Of a stretch of DNA of 64,000 bases, positions 16,891-24,818 are shown piece after piece; positions within the stretch are counted from its first letter, which is position 1; every line of letters begins with the position of its first letter. The stretch lies in contig NZ_FRAM01000003.1 of NCBI RefSeq assembly GCF_900142325.1, forward strand, positions 310,001 through 374,000, given 5' to 3'. The stretch comes from Epilithonimonas mollis (GTDB lineage: Bacteria > Bacteroidota > Bacteroidia > Flavobacteriales > Weeksellaceae). The translations under genes were made by a program, and so were the position numbers. The notes under the pieces were generated by a model. The model saw only the letters and a program-made list of their open reading frames with translations, was not told the origin of the DNA and did not search any database.

Positions 16891-16917
16891 TTTAAAATTT
16901 AAATAAAATTATTATAA

Positions 16918-17763
16918 ATGAAGATAGGCATTATAGGAACCGGGCTGATTGGGGGTTCCATCGCACTGAAGCTAAAAGAAAAAAACACTGCAACGCACAT
17001 TGTCGGAATCGACCAAAATGATGACAATCTGAATAAAGCACTTAAGCTCAAGATCATTGATGAAAAAGCTGATTTCGAAACCGGAATCAGAAGCTCTGAG
17101 CTTCTTATCATCGCCATTCCCGTAGATGCTGCGAAGAAGATCTTACCTCAGATCCTGGATCTGATTAATGGAAACCAGACCGTGATGGACGTCGGCTCTA
17201 CCAAATCGGGCATTGTTGAAGCCATCCGGAATCACCCGAACAGAAAACGCTTTGTCGCCTTCCACCCTATGTGGGGAACGGAAAACTCCGGCCCGGAAGC
17301 GGCAACCAGGGACAGTTTCACGGGAAAAGCGGGTGTCATCTGTAATCAGCAGGAGTCTGACAAAGACGCTCTGGAAAAGGTAGAAAAGGTCATTGAAAAT
17401 CTGGAGATGCATCCCATCTATATGGATGCAGATGCGCACGATGTTCACACGGCTTATATCTCACATATCTCGCATATTACATCTTATGCTCTGGCCAATA
17501 CAGTCCTGGAAAAAGAACGGGAAGAGGAAACGATCTTTCAGCTGGCAAGTTCCGGTTTCTCCAGCACGGTCCGTCTGGCAAAATCCCATCCGGAAATGTG
17601 GGTTCCTATTTTCCGCCAGAACAAAGAAAATGTTCTGGATGTTCTGAATGAGCATATCTCGCAACTCAGAAAATTCAAATCGGCACTGGAAAAAGAAAAT
17701 TTTGATTACCTGGAAGAACTGATCGTCAATGCCAATAAGATCAGAGGAATTCTTGATAAGTAA
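16918..17763 (+). CDS. tyrA: Prephenate dehydrogenase
   Basis: TyrA oxidatively decarboxylates prephenate to 4-hydroxyphenylpyruvate, the precursor of tyrosine. The 281-residue protein has the NAD-binding GIIGTGLIGGSIAL at its N-terminus, VMDVGSTKSGI, the substrate site FHPMWGTENSGP (His116) and the helical dimer domain with SHISHITSYALA. It has neither a chorismate mutase nor an ACT domain, so feedback regulation must come from elsewhere; the attenuator directly upstream fits that. It is transcribed alone and faces purE. Confidence 0.94.
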   Translation: MKIGIIGTGLIGGSIALKLKEKNTATHIVGIDQNDDNLNKALKLKIIDEKADFETGIRSSELLIIAIPVDAAKKILPQILDLINGNQTVMDVGSTKSGIVEAIRNHPNRKRFVAFHPMWGTENSGPEAATRDSFTGKAGVICNQQESDKDALEKVEKVIENLEMHPIYMDADAHDVHTAYISHISHITSYALANTVLEKEREEETIFQLASSGFSSTVRLAKSHPEMWVPIFRQNKENVLDVLNEHISQLRKFKSALEKENFDYLEELIVNANKIRGILDK

Positions 17764-17783
17764 TTATCCATGAATTATCACTA

Positions 17784-17803
17784 TCAGACATACGACAGTC
17801 TGA
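17784..17803. other. Small hairpin between tyrA and purE
   Basis: TCAGAC (17784-17789) and GTCTGA (17798-17803) form a six-pair stem in the gap between the convergent genes tyrA and purE. There is no strong T run on either side, so it may be a weak bidirectional terminator or a processing end. Confidence 0.35.
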
Positions 17804-17822
17804 CGCCTACCGGACGGACAAT

Positions 17823-18326
17823 CTATTTATCAAACTGATTGGGATGCATTTTTTTGATATCATCGACGGTTCCCAGGACTTTATCCTTCAGTGAGTTCTG
17901 GTAAAGTTCCAGTTTCTGAGACACACCGGAATCGGAACATCCGATGATTTTGGCTGCAAGGATGCCGGCATTGGCAGCGCCATTCAGCGCAACGGTCGCA
18001 ACAGGAATCCCGGAAGGCATCTGCAGAATCGACAAAACAGAGTCCCAACCATCGATGGAATTGCTGGACAGGATCGGTACACCAATCACAGGCAACGTGG
18101 TACAGCTGGCGACCATGCCCGGAAGATGCGCTGCTCCGCCAGCTCCTGCTATAATGACTTTCAGATCTCTTTCTTTTGCTGTCTTGGCATAATCAAACAT
18201 ACGTTCCGGTGTTCTGTGTGCAGAAACAACCGTCAATTCATAAGGAATTCCCAGAGATTTGAGAAAATCAGCCGCTTGTTGCATTATTGGCAAATCGCTT
18301 TGACTGCCCATTATTATTCCTACCAT
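17823..18326 (-). CDS. purE: N5-carboxyaminoimidazole ribonucleotide mutase PurE
   Basis: PurE converts N5-CAIR, the product of PurK, to CAIR in purine synthesis. The 167-residue length is usual. The phosphate and substrate loop GIIMGSQSDLP, the catalytic SAHRTPERM and the GAGGAAHLPGMVAS and LSSNSIDGWDSVLSILQMP segments are all present. It is on the same strand as purK, 1.7 kb downstream of it, with two opposite-strand genes in between. Confidence 0.97.
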   Translation of the reverse strand: MVGIIMGSQSDLPIMQQAADFLKSLGIPYELTVVSAHRTPERMFDYAKTAKERDLKVIIAGAGGAAHLPGMVASCTTLPVIGVPILSSNSIDGWDSVLSILQMPSGIPVATVALNGAANAGILAAKIIGCSDSGVSQKLELYQNSLKDKVLGTVDDIKKMHPNQFDK

Positions 18327-18510
18327 TTTAATTGGATTTTAGATTTCAGATTTAGATTTTTACTTCTAAAATTAAAGCCAGATTATACAGATCGGACAGC
18401 CAACTGCCAATCTTTTTCAGTTTCATTTTTCAGTTTCAAAGATAAAAATTTATGCGCAGAATCGGACTTTTTGGAATACCTTTGGCTGTAATTTTTTCAA
18501 TAAATAAGCT

Positions 18511-19416
18511 TTGAGTTCAAAAACAATAATTGCCATCTGCATCGTTGCCATAGTCTGGGGAACAACATTTCTTGGCATCAAGATCGGCGTAGAGACCGTT
18601 CCGCCCTGGTTTGTCGCAGGCTTCCGCCAGCTTCTGGCTTCGTTAGTTCTGCTTCCTATCCTGCTCTATTCCAATAATCTGAAGTGGATCGGATGGAAAA
18701 ATTTGAGAATTCAGATCACACTTTCCACTTTGATGCTGATCGGTGCAAACGGGCTGACCACGGTTGCTGAAGAAAACCTCACCAGCAGCCTCACGTCGCT
18801 GATCAGTGCGCTGTCACCGGTTTTCATCTTCATTGCAAGTATGGCAATCGGGATGGAAAAATTCACCTATCGCACCCTGGGTGGTCTGCTGATGGGTTTT
18901 TTCGGTGTGATTTTTATTTTCTGGGATGGTATCGATGACCTTATGAATCCGGACTACAGGCTGGGATTATTGATTCTGATTATTGCCTTGATGAGTTGGG
19001 GACTGGGAACGATCTATACGAAAAAGCTGCAGGTAGAAAACCATAACCTTTTTCTGAATCTCTTTTACCAGTTTGCATTTGCCGGGATCATTCAGCTGAT
19101 CTTTGCTTTTTCTTTTTCGGATGCTATTGATGTTTCCACCTGGTCTGTCAAAAGTATCTCGGCCATCGTTTACCTGGCTGTTTTCGGTTCTGTGCTGGCG
19201 TTCTTCTCATATCATTATCTTTTGAAAACATTACTTCCTACACAGGTTTCGATTCTTTCTTATGTGAATACAATTATCAGTATTTTCCTCAGCTGGCTGA
19301 TCCTGGGAGAAACGATTTCGACAAAATTCATCATTGCTACAGCCTGCATCATCAGCGGGGTTTTTATCATCAATTATAAACCCGGGATGCTGAAAAGGAG
19401 ATTCAGAAGAAAATAA
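18511..19416 (+). CDS. EamA-family (DMT superfamily) transporter
   Basis: This 301-residue inner-membrane protein has ten predicted helices formed by two EamA repeats: IVAIVWGTTFLGIKIGVE in the first half and IIALMSWGLGTIYTKKLQ in the second, each with its conserved W-G motif. Such proteins export amino acids or other metabolites; the substrate cannot be told. The start is TTG at 18511, because an in-frame TAA lies six bases upstream and no ATG comes early enough to keep helix one. Confidence 0.9.
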   Translation: MSSKTIIAICIVAIVWGTTFLGIKIGVETVPPWFVAGFRQLLASLVLLPILLYSNNLKWIGWKNLRIQITLSTLMLIGANGLTTVAEENLTSSLTSLISALSPVFIFIASMAIGMEKFTYRTLGGLLMGFFGVIFIFWDGIDDLMNPDYRLGLLILIIALMSWGLGTIYTKKLQVENHNLFLNLFYQFAFAGIIQLIFAFSFSDAIDVSTWSVKSISAIVYLAVFGSVLAFFSYHYLLKTLLPTQVSILSYVNTIISIFLSWLILGETISTKFIIATACIISGVFIINYKPGMLKRRFRRK

Positions 19417-19498
19417 TTTATTTATCATAATTATGGCAATCAAATTGATAAGTAGATATTGTGAAAATCAATCACACTTATAAATTAAATATTTTACT

Positions 19499-19999
19499 AT
19501 GAAAAAAATTCTTATTACAGCTTCCGCAGCTGCATTACTATTCACAGCATCCTGTAAGAAGCAGGAGAAAACAGTAGTTACTGACGATAACAAAGATACT
19601 CTCGCAGTAGTGACTACAGAAACTTCCACCTTATCGGAAACCGATGCCAAAACTGCAGTAGACAAAGCGCAGGCCGACCTGGACGCTGCTATCAAAAAAG
19701 GTGATAAAGAAGCAGAGGCCGCTGCCAGAAAAGCATTAGCAGATGCTAATATGGCTTGGGATAATGCAAAATCGGCTATGGGAAATGCTGCCCAGGATGT
19801 GAAAGAAGGTGTCGACAATGCTGTTGACAAAACTAAAGTCGCTGCAGAAAATGCCAAGCAGGACATGAAAGATGCTGCAAAAGATACAAAAGAAGCCATC
19901 AACAAAACGACTGAAGACGCGAAAACGGCTACAAAAAAAGCAGCCGGAGATGCAAAAGATGCTTATAACAATGCTTTGGAAAAAGCCAAAGCAAAATAA
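19499..19999 (+). CDS. Ala/Lys-rich coiled-coil lipoprotein
   Basis: The 166-residue protein has a lipoprotein signal (lipobox LFTASC, Cys19), an acidic linker, then from about residue 45 a continuous amphipathic helix made of degenerate 11-residue repeats such as NAVDKTKVAAE, NAKQDMKDAAK and DTKEAINKTTE. The pattern resembles LEA-like or apolipoprotein-like helices and Lpp-like anchors. It may bind the envelope or protect it under stress; this is inference. It is transcribed alone and ends with a terminator shared with purK. Confidence 0.8.
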   Translation: MKKILITASAAALLFTASCKKQEKTVVTDDNKDTLAVVTTETSTLSETDAKTAVDKAQADLDAAIKKGDKEAEAAARKALADANMAWDNAKSAMGNAAQDVKEGVDNAVDKTKVAAENAKQDMKDAAKDTKEAINKTTEDAKTATKKAAGDAKDAYNNALEKAKAK

Positions 20000-20012
20000 A
20001 CTTACTAACGCA

Positions 20013-20041
20013 AAACGGCCAGTATTTCTGACCGTTTTTTT
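20013..20041 (+). terminator. Rho-independent terminator after the Ala/Lys-rich lipoprotein
   Basis: AAACGG and CCGTTT form a stem extended by inner pairs, followed by a run of seven T. It lies 13 bases after the lipoprotein stop and touches the purK stop on the other strand, so it may serve both genes. Confidence 0.75.
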
Positions 20042-21149
20042 ATGCTATAACCCTTACTAAAGATTTGATGTGGATCAGTTTTTTCATGAGTTCTTCTCTC
20101 GAATCTGCCATAACATTGATGTGTCCCATTTTCCGTCCGGGTTTGGTTTCGGTTTTTCCATAAAGGTGGACATAGGTTTTTGGCAGTTTCAGAACATCTT
20201 TCAACCCTTCATACTTCACTTTTCCCGAGTAGCTTTCTTCACCAACAAGATTCAGCATGCCTGAAAATCCGAAATTATCAGTATCGGCCAAAGGCAGATT
20301 CTTTACCACCCTGTAAAACTGTTCAAACTGTGAATTGGCATTGCCTTCCTGTGACTGATGGCCGGAGTTATGAAGTCGCGGTGCCGTTTCATTCACCCAT
20401 ACTTTTCCGTTTTTATCAAGGAACAATTCGATAGCGAAAAGTCCGGGAGAATCTGCACTTCTGATAAATTGACTGGCTATAAGATCAATCTGATCCTGAG
20501 TTTCAGAAGAGATATCAGCCGGACAGATATTAAAATCGAGAAGATTCAGCTTTGGGTCGGCCACCATTTCTGTTACCGGAAACGCTTTGGTTTCTCCATT
20601 TTCGTTCCTGGCAACAATAACTGATAATTCTTTATCAATATCAACAAGATTTTCCAGAACCGATTCCTGAGTCCAGAGGTTTCTCCAGTCCTGAGTTGTC
20701 CGGATCAATTGTACGCCTTTCCCATCGTAGCCGCCAGTATTGAGCTTTTGAACAAAGGGTAGCTGGATTTTGATCTCTTCTTCGCTTCCGTCCATAATTT
20801 CAAATTCCGGAGAAGGAATCCCGTTTTCTTCGTAGAATTGTTTCTGAAGAATCTTCTGCTGGATTGTTTTGATGATTTTAGAATTCGGGACTACTTTTAT
20901 GCCTTGATGTTCCAGCTCTTCCAATGCATCTGCATTCACATGTTCAATCTCAATCGTTACCACATCTTTATCTCTTCCAAATTCCAGAACGGTATCATAA
21001 TCATTAAAATCCCCTCTTGTGAAATGAGAAATATGGGCGCAGGAACATTCCGGATTCGGATCCAGCACATAGAATTCGTCGTCATATTTCAGTGCTTCCT
21101 GAATGAACATCCTTCCGAGTTGTCCTCCTCCTAAAATTCCGATTTTCAT
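20040..21149 (-). CDS. purK: N5-carboxyaminoimidazole ribonucleotide synthase PurK
   Basis: PurK is the ATP-grasp ligase that carboxylates AIR to N5-CAIR, which PurE then rearranges. The 369-residue protein has GILGGGQLGRMFIQEA, VVTIEIEHVNADAL, the ATP-grasp FVQKLNTGGYDGKGVQLIR, and the catalytic ELFLDKNGKVWVNETAPRLHNSGH. The downstream gene is convergent and the NTF2-like gene lies 28 bases upstream on the same strand. Confidence 0.97.
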   Translation of the reverse strand: MKIGILGGGQLGRMFIQEALKYDDEFYVLDPNPECSCAHISHFTRGDFNDYDTVLEFGRDKDVVTIEIEHVNADALEELEHQGIKVVPNSKIIKTIQQKILQKQFYEENGIPSPEFEIMDGSEEEIKIQLPFVQKLNTGGYDGKGVQLIRTTQDWRNLWTQESVLENLVDIDKELSVIVARNENGETKAFPVTEMVADPKLNLLDFNICPADISSETQDQIDLIASQFIRSADSPGLFAIELFLDKNGKVWVNETAPRLHNSGHQSQEGNANSQFEQFYRVVKNLPLADTDNFGFSGMLNLVGEESYSGKVKYEGLKDVLKLPKTYVHLYGKTETKPGRKMGHINVMADSREELMKKLIHIKSLVRVIA

Positions 21150-21177
21150 TTTTTACTTTCTTTTATTTTTAGATTTA

Positions 21178-21618
21178 TTACTTTTTACAATTATCTTTCC
21201 TTCTTGTATCGATGATGTACTGGATTTTCCACGCATCATTCGATTTTACCAATTGGAAGGAATTGACGCCACAATGCGAGAACTGACCTTTATAATAAAA
21301 TTCATACGGCGTCCAGACAGAAGCAAGATTGCCATCAATCAGGATATTCGAAAAACTGATTCTTTCTTCCATACTTTGTTTATCAGCTTTGGAAATACTG
21401 ACCGCAAAATCATTGATGCTTTCATTTTTGACTTCTCCATTTTTAGTGATAGTCTGCAAAACGGCATTTTTAGAAAACGATTGTTTTATAAGGAGCGAAT
21501 CAGAATTTCTCATTCCAATAAACAACTGATTGACTGTCAGTTTAACCAATTGTTCTTCAGTCTTCTGAGCGAACAGAAGTGAAGAAATAAGAATCAGAAT
21601 TAAAGATGTAATTTTCAT
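21178..21618 (-). CDS. Secreted NTF2-like protein
   Basis: The 146-residue protein has a signal peptide (MKITSLILILISSLLFAQ) and a domain that fits the NTF2/SnoaL-like cone fold (DUF4440 type): an N-terminal helix VNQLFIGMRNSDSLLIKQSF, then strands including LASVWTPYEFYYKGQFSHCG and a last strand WKIQYIIDTRR. Such folds bind small hydrophobic ligands or act as enzymes, but no catalytic residues can be assigned. It is two bases from the DUF1543 gene upstream and probably co-transcribed with it and purK. Confidence 0.8.
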   Translation of the reverse strand: MKITSLILILISSLLFAQKTEEQLVKLTVNQLFIGMRNSDSLLIKQSFSKNAVLQTITKNGEVKNESINDFAVSISKADKQSMEERISFSNILIDGNLASVWTPYEFYYKGQFSHCGVNSFQLVKSNDAWKIQYIIDTRRKDNCKK

Positions 21619-21620
21619 TA

Positions 21621-22157
21621 TTATTTGATTTTGAGATAACCTATTTTCAATACATTTTCCTGATTTTCGGAATCTGATTTTTCAAGGATGATTGAATATT
21701 GATTTTTGGTATTTTCTGACAACAGATCATTGACATTATAAATATCATCAATATCGACACCGTGCTTGTCGTCAATATGACTCGCAGCATTGGCAAAACC
21801 CATTGTTTTATAAAAAGTAGTCTGCTTCGCTTTTTTGATGACATCGCTTAGAGATTGCCCGACTAAAAGATGCTGTTCATGAAACTCTTCAAAATATCCA
21901 GGTTTGTAACCGCCAAGATTGACGAAAAACAGTTTATCATTACTTACAACAGAACTTCTTTCCATAATTTTCACTTCAAAACCATCTGCAAATCTAACTT
22001 CGTGATAGCAATCGATATGGATTTTTTCATCTTTCCAAAAAGCTTTCATTTGTGGGATCAGACTTTCAAGATCTTCTGCAATTCCGAAGAAAACATCGTG
22101 CTGTTCGATGTTTCTGTGTTTTGGTGTAGCGCCTAAAATGACGTAGAATAATTTCAT
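21621..22157 (-). CDS. DUF1543-family protein
   Basis: I place the start at the ATG at 22155-22157, giving MKLFYVILGATPKHRNIEQH, rather than at an upstream GTG. The product has 178 residues. The N-terminal half (LGGYKPGYFEEFHEQHLLVG, VKIMERSSVV) and the later DDKHGVDIDDIYNVND agree with the DUF1543 family, a cytoplasmic protein of unknown function. There is no signal peptide or membrane helix. Confidence 0.8.
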   Translation of the reverse strand: MKLFYVILGATPKHRNIEQHDVFFGIAEDLESLIPQMKAFWKDEKIHIDCYHEVRFADGFEVKIMERSSVVSNDKLFFVNLGGYKPGYFEEFHEQHLLVGQSLSDVIKKAKQTTFYKTMGFANAASHIDDKHGVDIDDIYNVNDLLSENTKNQYSIILEKSDSENQENVLKIGYLKIK

Positions 22158-22212
22158 TCTAAGAAAACGTTTCACAAAAATAGTTAATTAATCCAGCTTT
22201 TTAAACATAAAA

Positions 22213-22243
22213 TTGGCTATAAAACACAATAATTTTATATTTG
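22213..22243 (+). promoter_or_regulatory. Promoter of the TauE/DUF1634 operon
   Basis: TTG (22213-22215), a 20-base spacer and TATATTTG (22236-22243) match the Bacteroidetes primary sigma consensus exactly. The ATG of the next gene lies only four bases after the -7 box, so transcription should start at or next to the ATG and the mRNA would be leaderless. Confidence 0.75.
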
Positions 22244-22247
22244 CGAT

Positions 22248-23078
22248 ATGTCTGAAATCATAATTCTATTTATTGGAGCTATAGCTGCCGGATTGATGGG
22301 TTCTCTCACAGGCTTGGGTGGCGGTGTCATCATTATCCCCCTTCTTACACTTGGTTTTGGCGTGCCGATGCATTATGCGATTGGTGCATCGCTGGTTTCC
22401 GTCATCGGAACATCTTCAGGCGCAGCTGTTGCCTTTGTCAAAGAAGGCTTCACCAATATGCGGATCGGGATGTTTCTGGAAATTGCAACCACAATGGGTG
22501 CAGTTGTTGGTGCTTTGGTTTCGGGGTTTCTGAATCCGAATACCATCGGGATTATTTTCGCAAGTATCCTGATCCTTACAGTGTTGCTGAATCTGAGAGG
22601 AAAACCCGATCATCAGGAAGAATTAATAAAAGGCAGCCTGGAACACAAACTTAAACTCTACGGCACTTTTCCGGACAAAGACGGCATCAAAAGTTATGCG
22701 GCAAGAAACAGCATTCCCGGATTTTTCATGATGGTATTTGCAGGTGCAATGTCTGGTCTTTTAGGGATCGGATCCGGTGCTCTGAAGGTTCTCGCCATGG
22801 ACAACATGATGAAACTGCCTTTCAAGGTTTCTACAACAACAAGTAACTTCATGATCGGGGTAACAGCCGTTGCAGGCGCATTGATCTATTTCCAGAGAGG
22901 TCAAATTATTCCTGTCATCGCAGCACCAGTTCTTATTGGCGTTGTCGTAGGAAGTTTTATTGGCTCGAAAACGTTGATGGTGTCCAAGACAAAAAAGCTG
23001 AAGGTATTTTTCGCCATTGTGATTACCCTGCTTTCGATTTATATGATGTATAACGGTGTTGCCAAAAATTTCCATTAA
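22248..23078 (+). CDS. TauE/SafE (DUF81) family sulfite/organic anion exporter
   Basis: The 276-residue inner-membrane protein has two repeats of the TauE/SafE permease, marked by GLMGSLTGLGGGVIIIPLLT and AMSGLLGIGSGALKVLAMD. Members export sulfite, sulfoacetate or other organic anions. Its stop overlaps the start of the DUF1634 gene by one base (TAATG), a pairing that is common for this subfamily. The promoter ends four bases before the ATG. Confidence 0.9.
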   Translation: MSEIIILFIGAIAAGLMGSLTGLGGGVIIIPLLTLGFGVPMHYAIGASLVSVIGTSSGAAVAFVKEGFTNMRIGMFLEIATTMGAVVGALVSGFLNPNTIGIIFASILILTVLLNLRGKPDHQEELIKGSLEHKLKLYGTFPDKDGIKSYAARNSIPGFFMMVFAGAMSGLLGIGSGALKVLAMDNMMKLPFKVSTTTSNFMIGVTAVAGALIYFQRGQIIPVIAAPVLIGVVVGSFIGSKTLMVSKTKKLKVFFAIVITLLSIYMMYNGVAKNFH

Positions 23079-23464
23079 TGAGAACAAAACAATTTACAGA
23101 TGTCGACCTCAACCGTTCTGTGGGAAATTTGCTGAGATTAGGCGTTATTCTCTCTGTCATCACATCTTTGATCGGATTTATAAAACTTTTTACGGAAGGA
23201 TTCAGAATGCCAAAAAAATACAACCTTCTGGAGATGGGAGATTCTTCGGAAAAAGTATGGGGTAGCTTCTGGGATTCTCTTGGTAAAGGAGAAGGTATGG
23301 CGATTATTCAATTGGGTATTTTGCTTTTGATCTTTACACCACTGGTTAGAATTATTTTCGCACTCATTGGTTATCTGAAAGAAAAAGATTACACCTACGT
23401 TATTATTTCTATGATCGTTCTGACGATTATGATTGTGAGTTTCCTGACTGGTTATGCACATTGA
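23078..23464 (+). CDS. DUF1634 membrane protein
   Basis: The 128-residue protein has three membrane helices (LLRLGVILSVITSLIGFI, IIQLGILLLIFTPLVRIIF, VIISMIVLTIMIVSFLTG) and the acidic GKGEGMAII segment that mark DUF1634. It is translationally coupled to the TauE/SafE gene and is probably its partner subunit; the function is unknown. It ends nine bases before the convergent VOC gene. Confidence 0.88.
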   Translation: MRTKQFTDVDLNRSVGNLLRLGVILSVITSLIGFIKLFTEGFRMPKKYNLLEMGDSSEKVWGSFWDSLGKGEGMAIIQLGILLLIFTPLVRIIFALIGYLKEKDYTYVIISMIVLTIMIVSFLTGYAH

Positions 23465-23472
23465 TGATCCAT

Positions 23473-23850
23473 CTAATTTTCATAAAACTCCAATGGCAAA
23501 TCATCTGGATCTGAGGTAAAAAAGAATTTTTTGTCCGTGAATTCATCGATTCTGATTTCTTCGCAACTTAAGCCTTTTTGGATTAATTCCTTTCTTTTTT
23601 TCTCGACATTATCCACAGAAAAAGCCAAATGGCGAAGTCCGCAACTTTCCGGCCTTGACGAACGTTTTGGAGGATCCGGAAACGAAAATAATTCGATGAC
23701 GTAATGATCTCCGATCGCTAAATCCAGTTTGTAAGATTGCCTCTCTTCACGATAAACTTCACGAATAATGTTGAGCCCTAAGACTTCTGTATAGAATTTT
23801 TTGGAAACTTCGTAATTAGAACAAATGATAGCGATGTGATGGATTTGCAT
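23473..23850 (-). CDS. VOC-family protein, YaeR/GloA2-like
   Basis: The start is placed at the ATG at 23848-23850 (MQIHHIAIICSNYEVS), since the longer frame needs a TTG inside the upstream gene. The 125-residue protein has the glyoxalase I-like fold: metal ligands His3-His4 region, Glu in VIELFSFP, His in CGLRHLAFSV and the last Glu in DDLPLEFYE. It resembles E. coli YaeR, a putative lyase or dioxygenase of unknown substrate. Confidence 0.87.
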   Translation of the reverse strand: MQIHHIAIICSNYEVSKKFYTEVLGLNIIREVYREERQSYKLDLAIGDHYVIELFSFPDPPKRSSRPESCGLRHLAFSVDNVEKKRKELIQKGLSCEEIRIDEFTDKKFFFTSDPDDLPLEFYEN

Positions 23851-23855
23851 TGGAA

Positions 23856-24785
23856 TCAAAATTTAAATTCTTCTTTTATGGCTTCTTTATAAAACCTTTT
23901 CAATTTTCTTTGAACAGAACCTTGAGATAAATTTTTGTCCGTTGTCAAATATCTTAAGTGAATTTCTGCTGAAACTTCTTTTTTAGGATTTGTGACATCG
24001 AACATCCAAAAACGAACATTTTTCACTTTTTCATCTCCAAATTGCAGAGAGTCTATAATATAATTATCACTTGAAGCAACCGTTTTAAAAATCTCCTGTT
24101 TCAATGAGTCCTGATTAATTTTATATATTTCAGTTTCAGATTTAAGATTCTTTTCAATCATTTTTCCGTTTAAAAGCTGATAATAATGTTCATTAATGAT
24201 ATAGGCTGTATCTTTGTGAACTGAGATATTTCTTTTACTGAATTCTGAAATTACCTCGTCTTTATTCTTCCCTTCAACCAAAAAAACAAAATTACTACTA
24301 AACGAAATATTTCCACGATTTGGATTATAATGGTAATATCTTGGTGGCGAAGTTGACATCAGAATAAGCAGACACGGAATTAAAATAAATACAGGTGAGG
24401 TTTTTCTGATTTCAAATTTTAATAATTGTTCTTGATTTTTAATGAAATAATATGGAACAACTAGAAAGATCATCACAAACAAATCCGTATAATCAACAGC
24501 TCGATGAATAGAAATCGGCGAAACTGAATTATAAATTTCAATCAATTTTCCGGAATAGGAAGATTTCCATAAAATGAAAAATAAGGCTGTGAAATAAACA
24601 GAATTCTGCTGAAGTTTTGGGACGAGAAAAGTCAATAAAAAAGGAAGTAAAATAATTCCCGCAATATCAGAAAGTTTTCCTGTAAACCAATTGTGAAATT
24701 GTAATTTCAAAAAATGGTCATTCAGAAAAAGAATAATTAGGCATAAAATAAAAATGATGTTACATAGCAGAAATTTATTCCTCAT
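23856..24785 (-). CDS. Membrane protein of unknown function
   Basis: The first 150 residues of this 309-residue protein hold about four membrane helices, with NWFTGKLSDIAGIILLPFLL between helices one and two. The second half is a soluble domain (NISFSSNFVFLVEGKNKDEV ... RFYKEAIKEEF) that should lie outside the membrane. I do not recognise a named family. It has its own ATG and no close neighbour on the same strand upstream within 30 bases. Confidence 0.65.
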   Translation of the reverse strand: MRNKFLLCNIIFILCLIILFLNDHFLKLQFHNWFTGKLSDIAGIILLPFLLTFLVPKLQQNSVYFTALFFILWKSSYSGKLIEIYNSVSPISIHRAVDYTDLFVMIFLVVPYYFIKNQEQLLKFEIRKTSPVFILIPCLLILMSTSPPRYYHYNPNRGNISFSSNFVFLVEGKNKDEVISEFSKRNISVHKDTAYIINEHYYQLLNGKMIEKNLKSETEIYKINQDSLKQEIFKTVASSDNYIIDSLQFGDEKVKNVRFWMFDVTNPKKEVSAEIHLRYLTTDKNLSQGSVQRKLKRFYKEAIKEEFKF

Positions 24786-24818
24786 TCTTTTTAATTTAAA
24801 AACGACTGAAAAAATATT

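Noticed and set aside
17784-17803. Rho-independent terminator shared by tyrA and purE
   Set aside because: The stem has no T run on either strand, so it is listed only as a hairpin.
19468-19905. 145-codon open frame antisense to the Ala/Lys-rich lipoprotein
   Set aside because: Its Ala/Ser-rich sequence is the mirror of the repetitive lipoprotein codons, and no start signal is visible.
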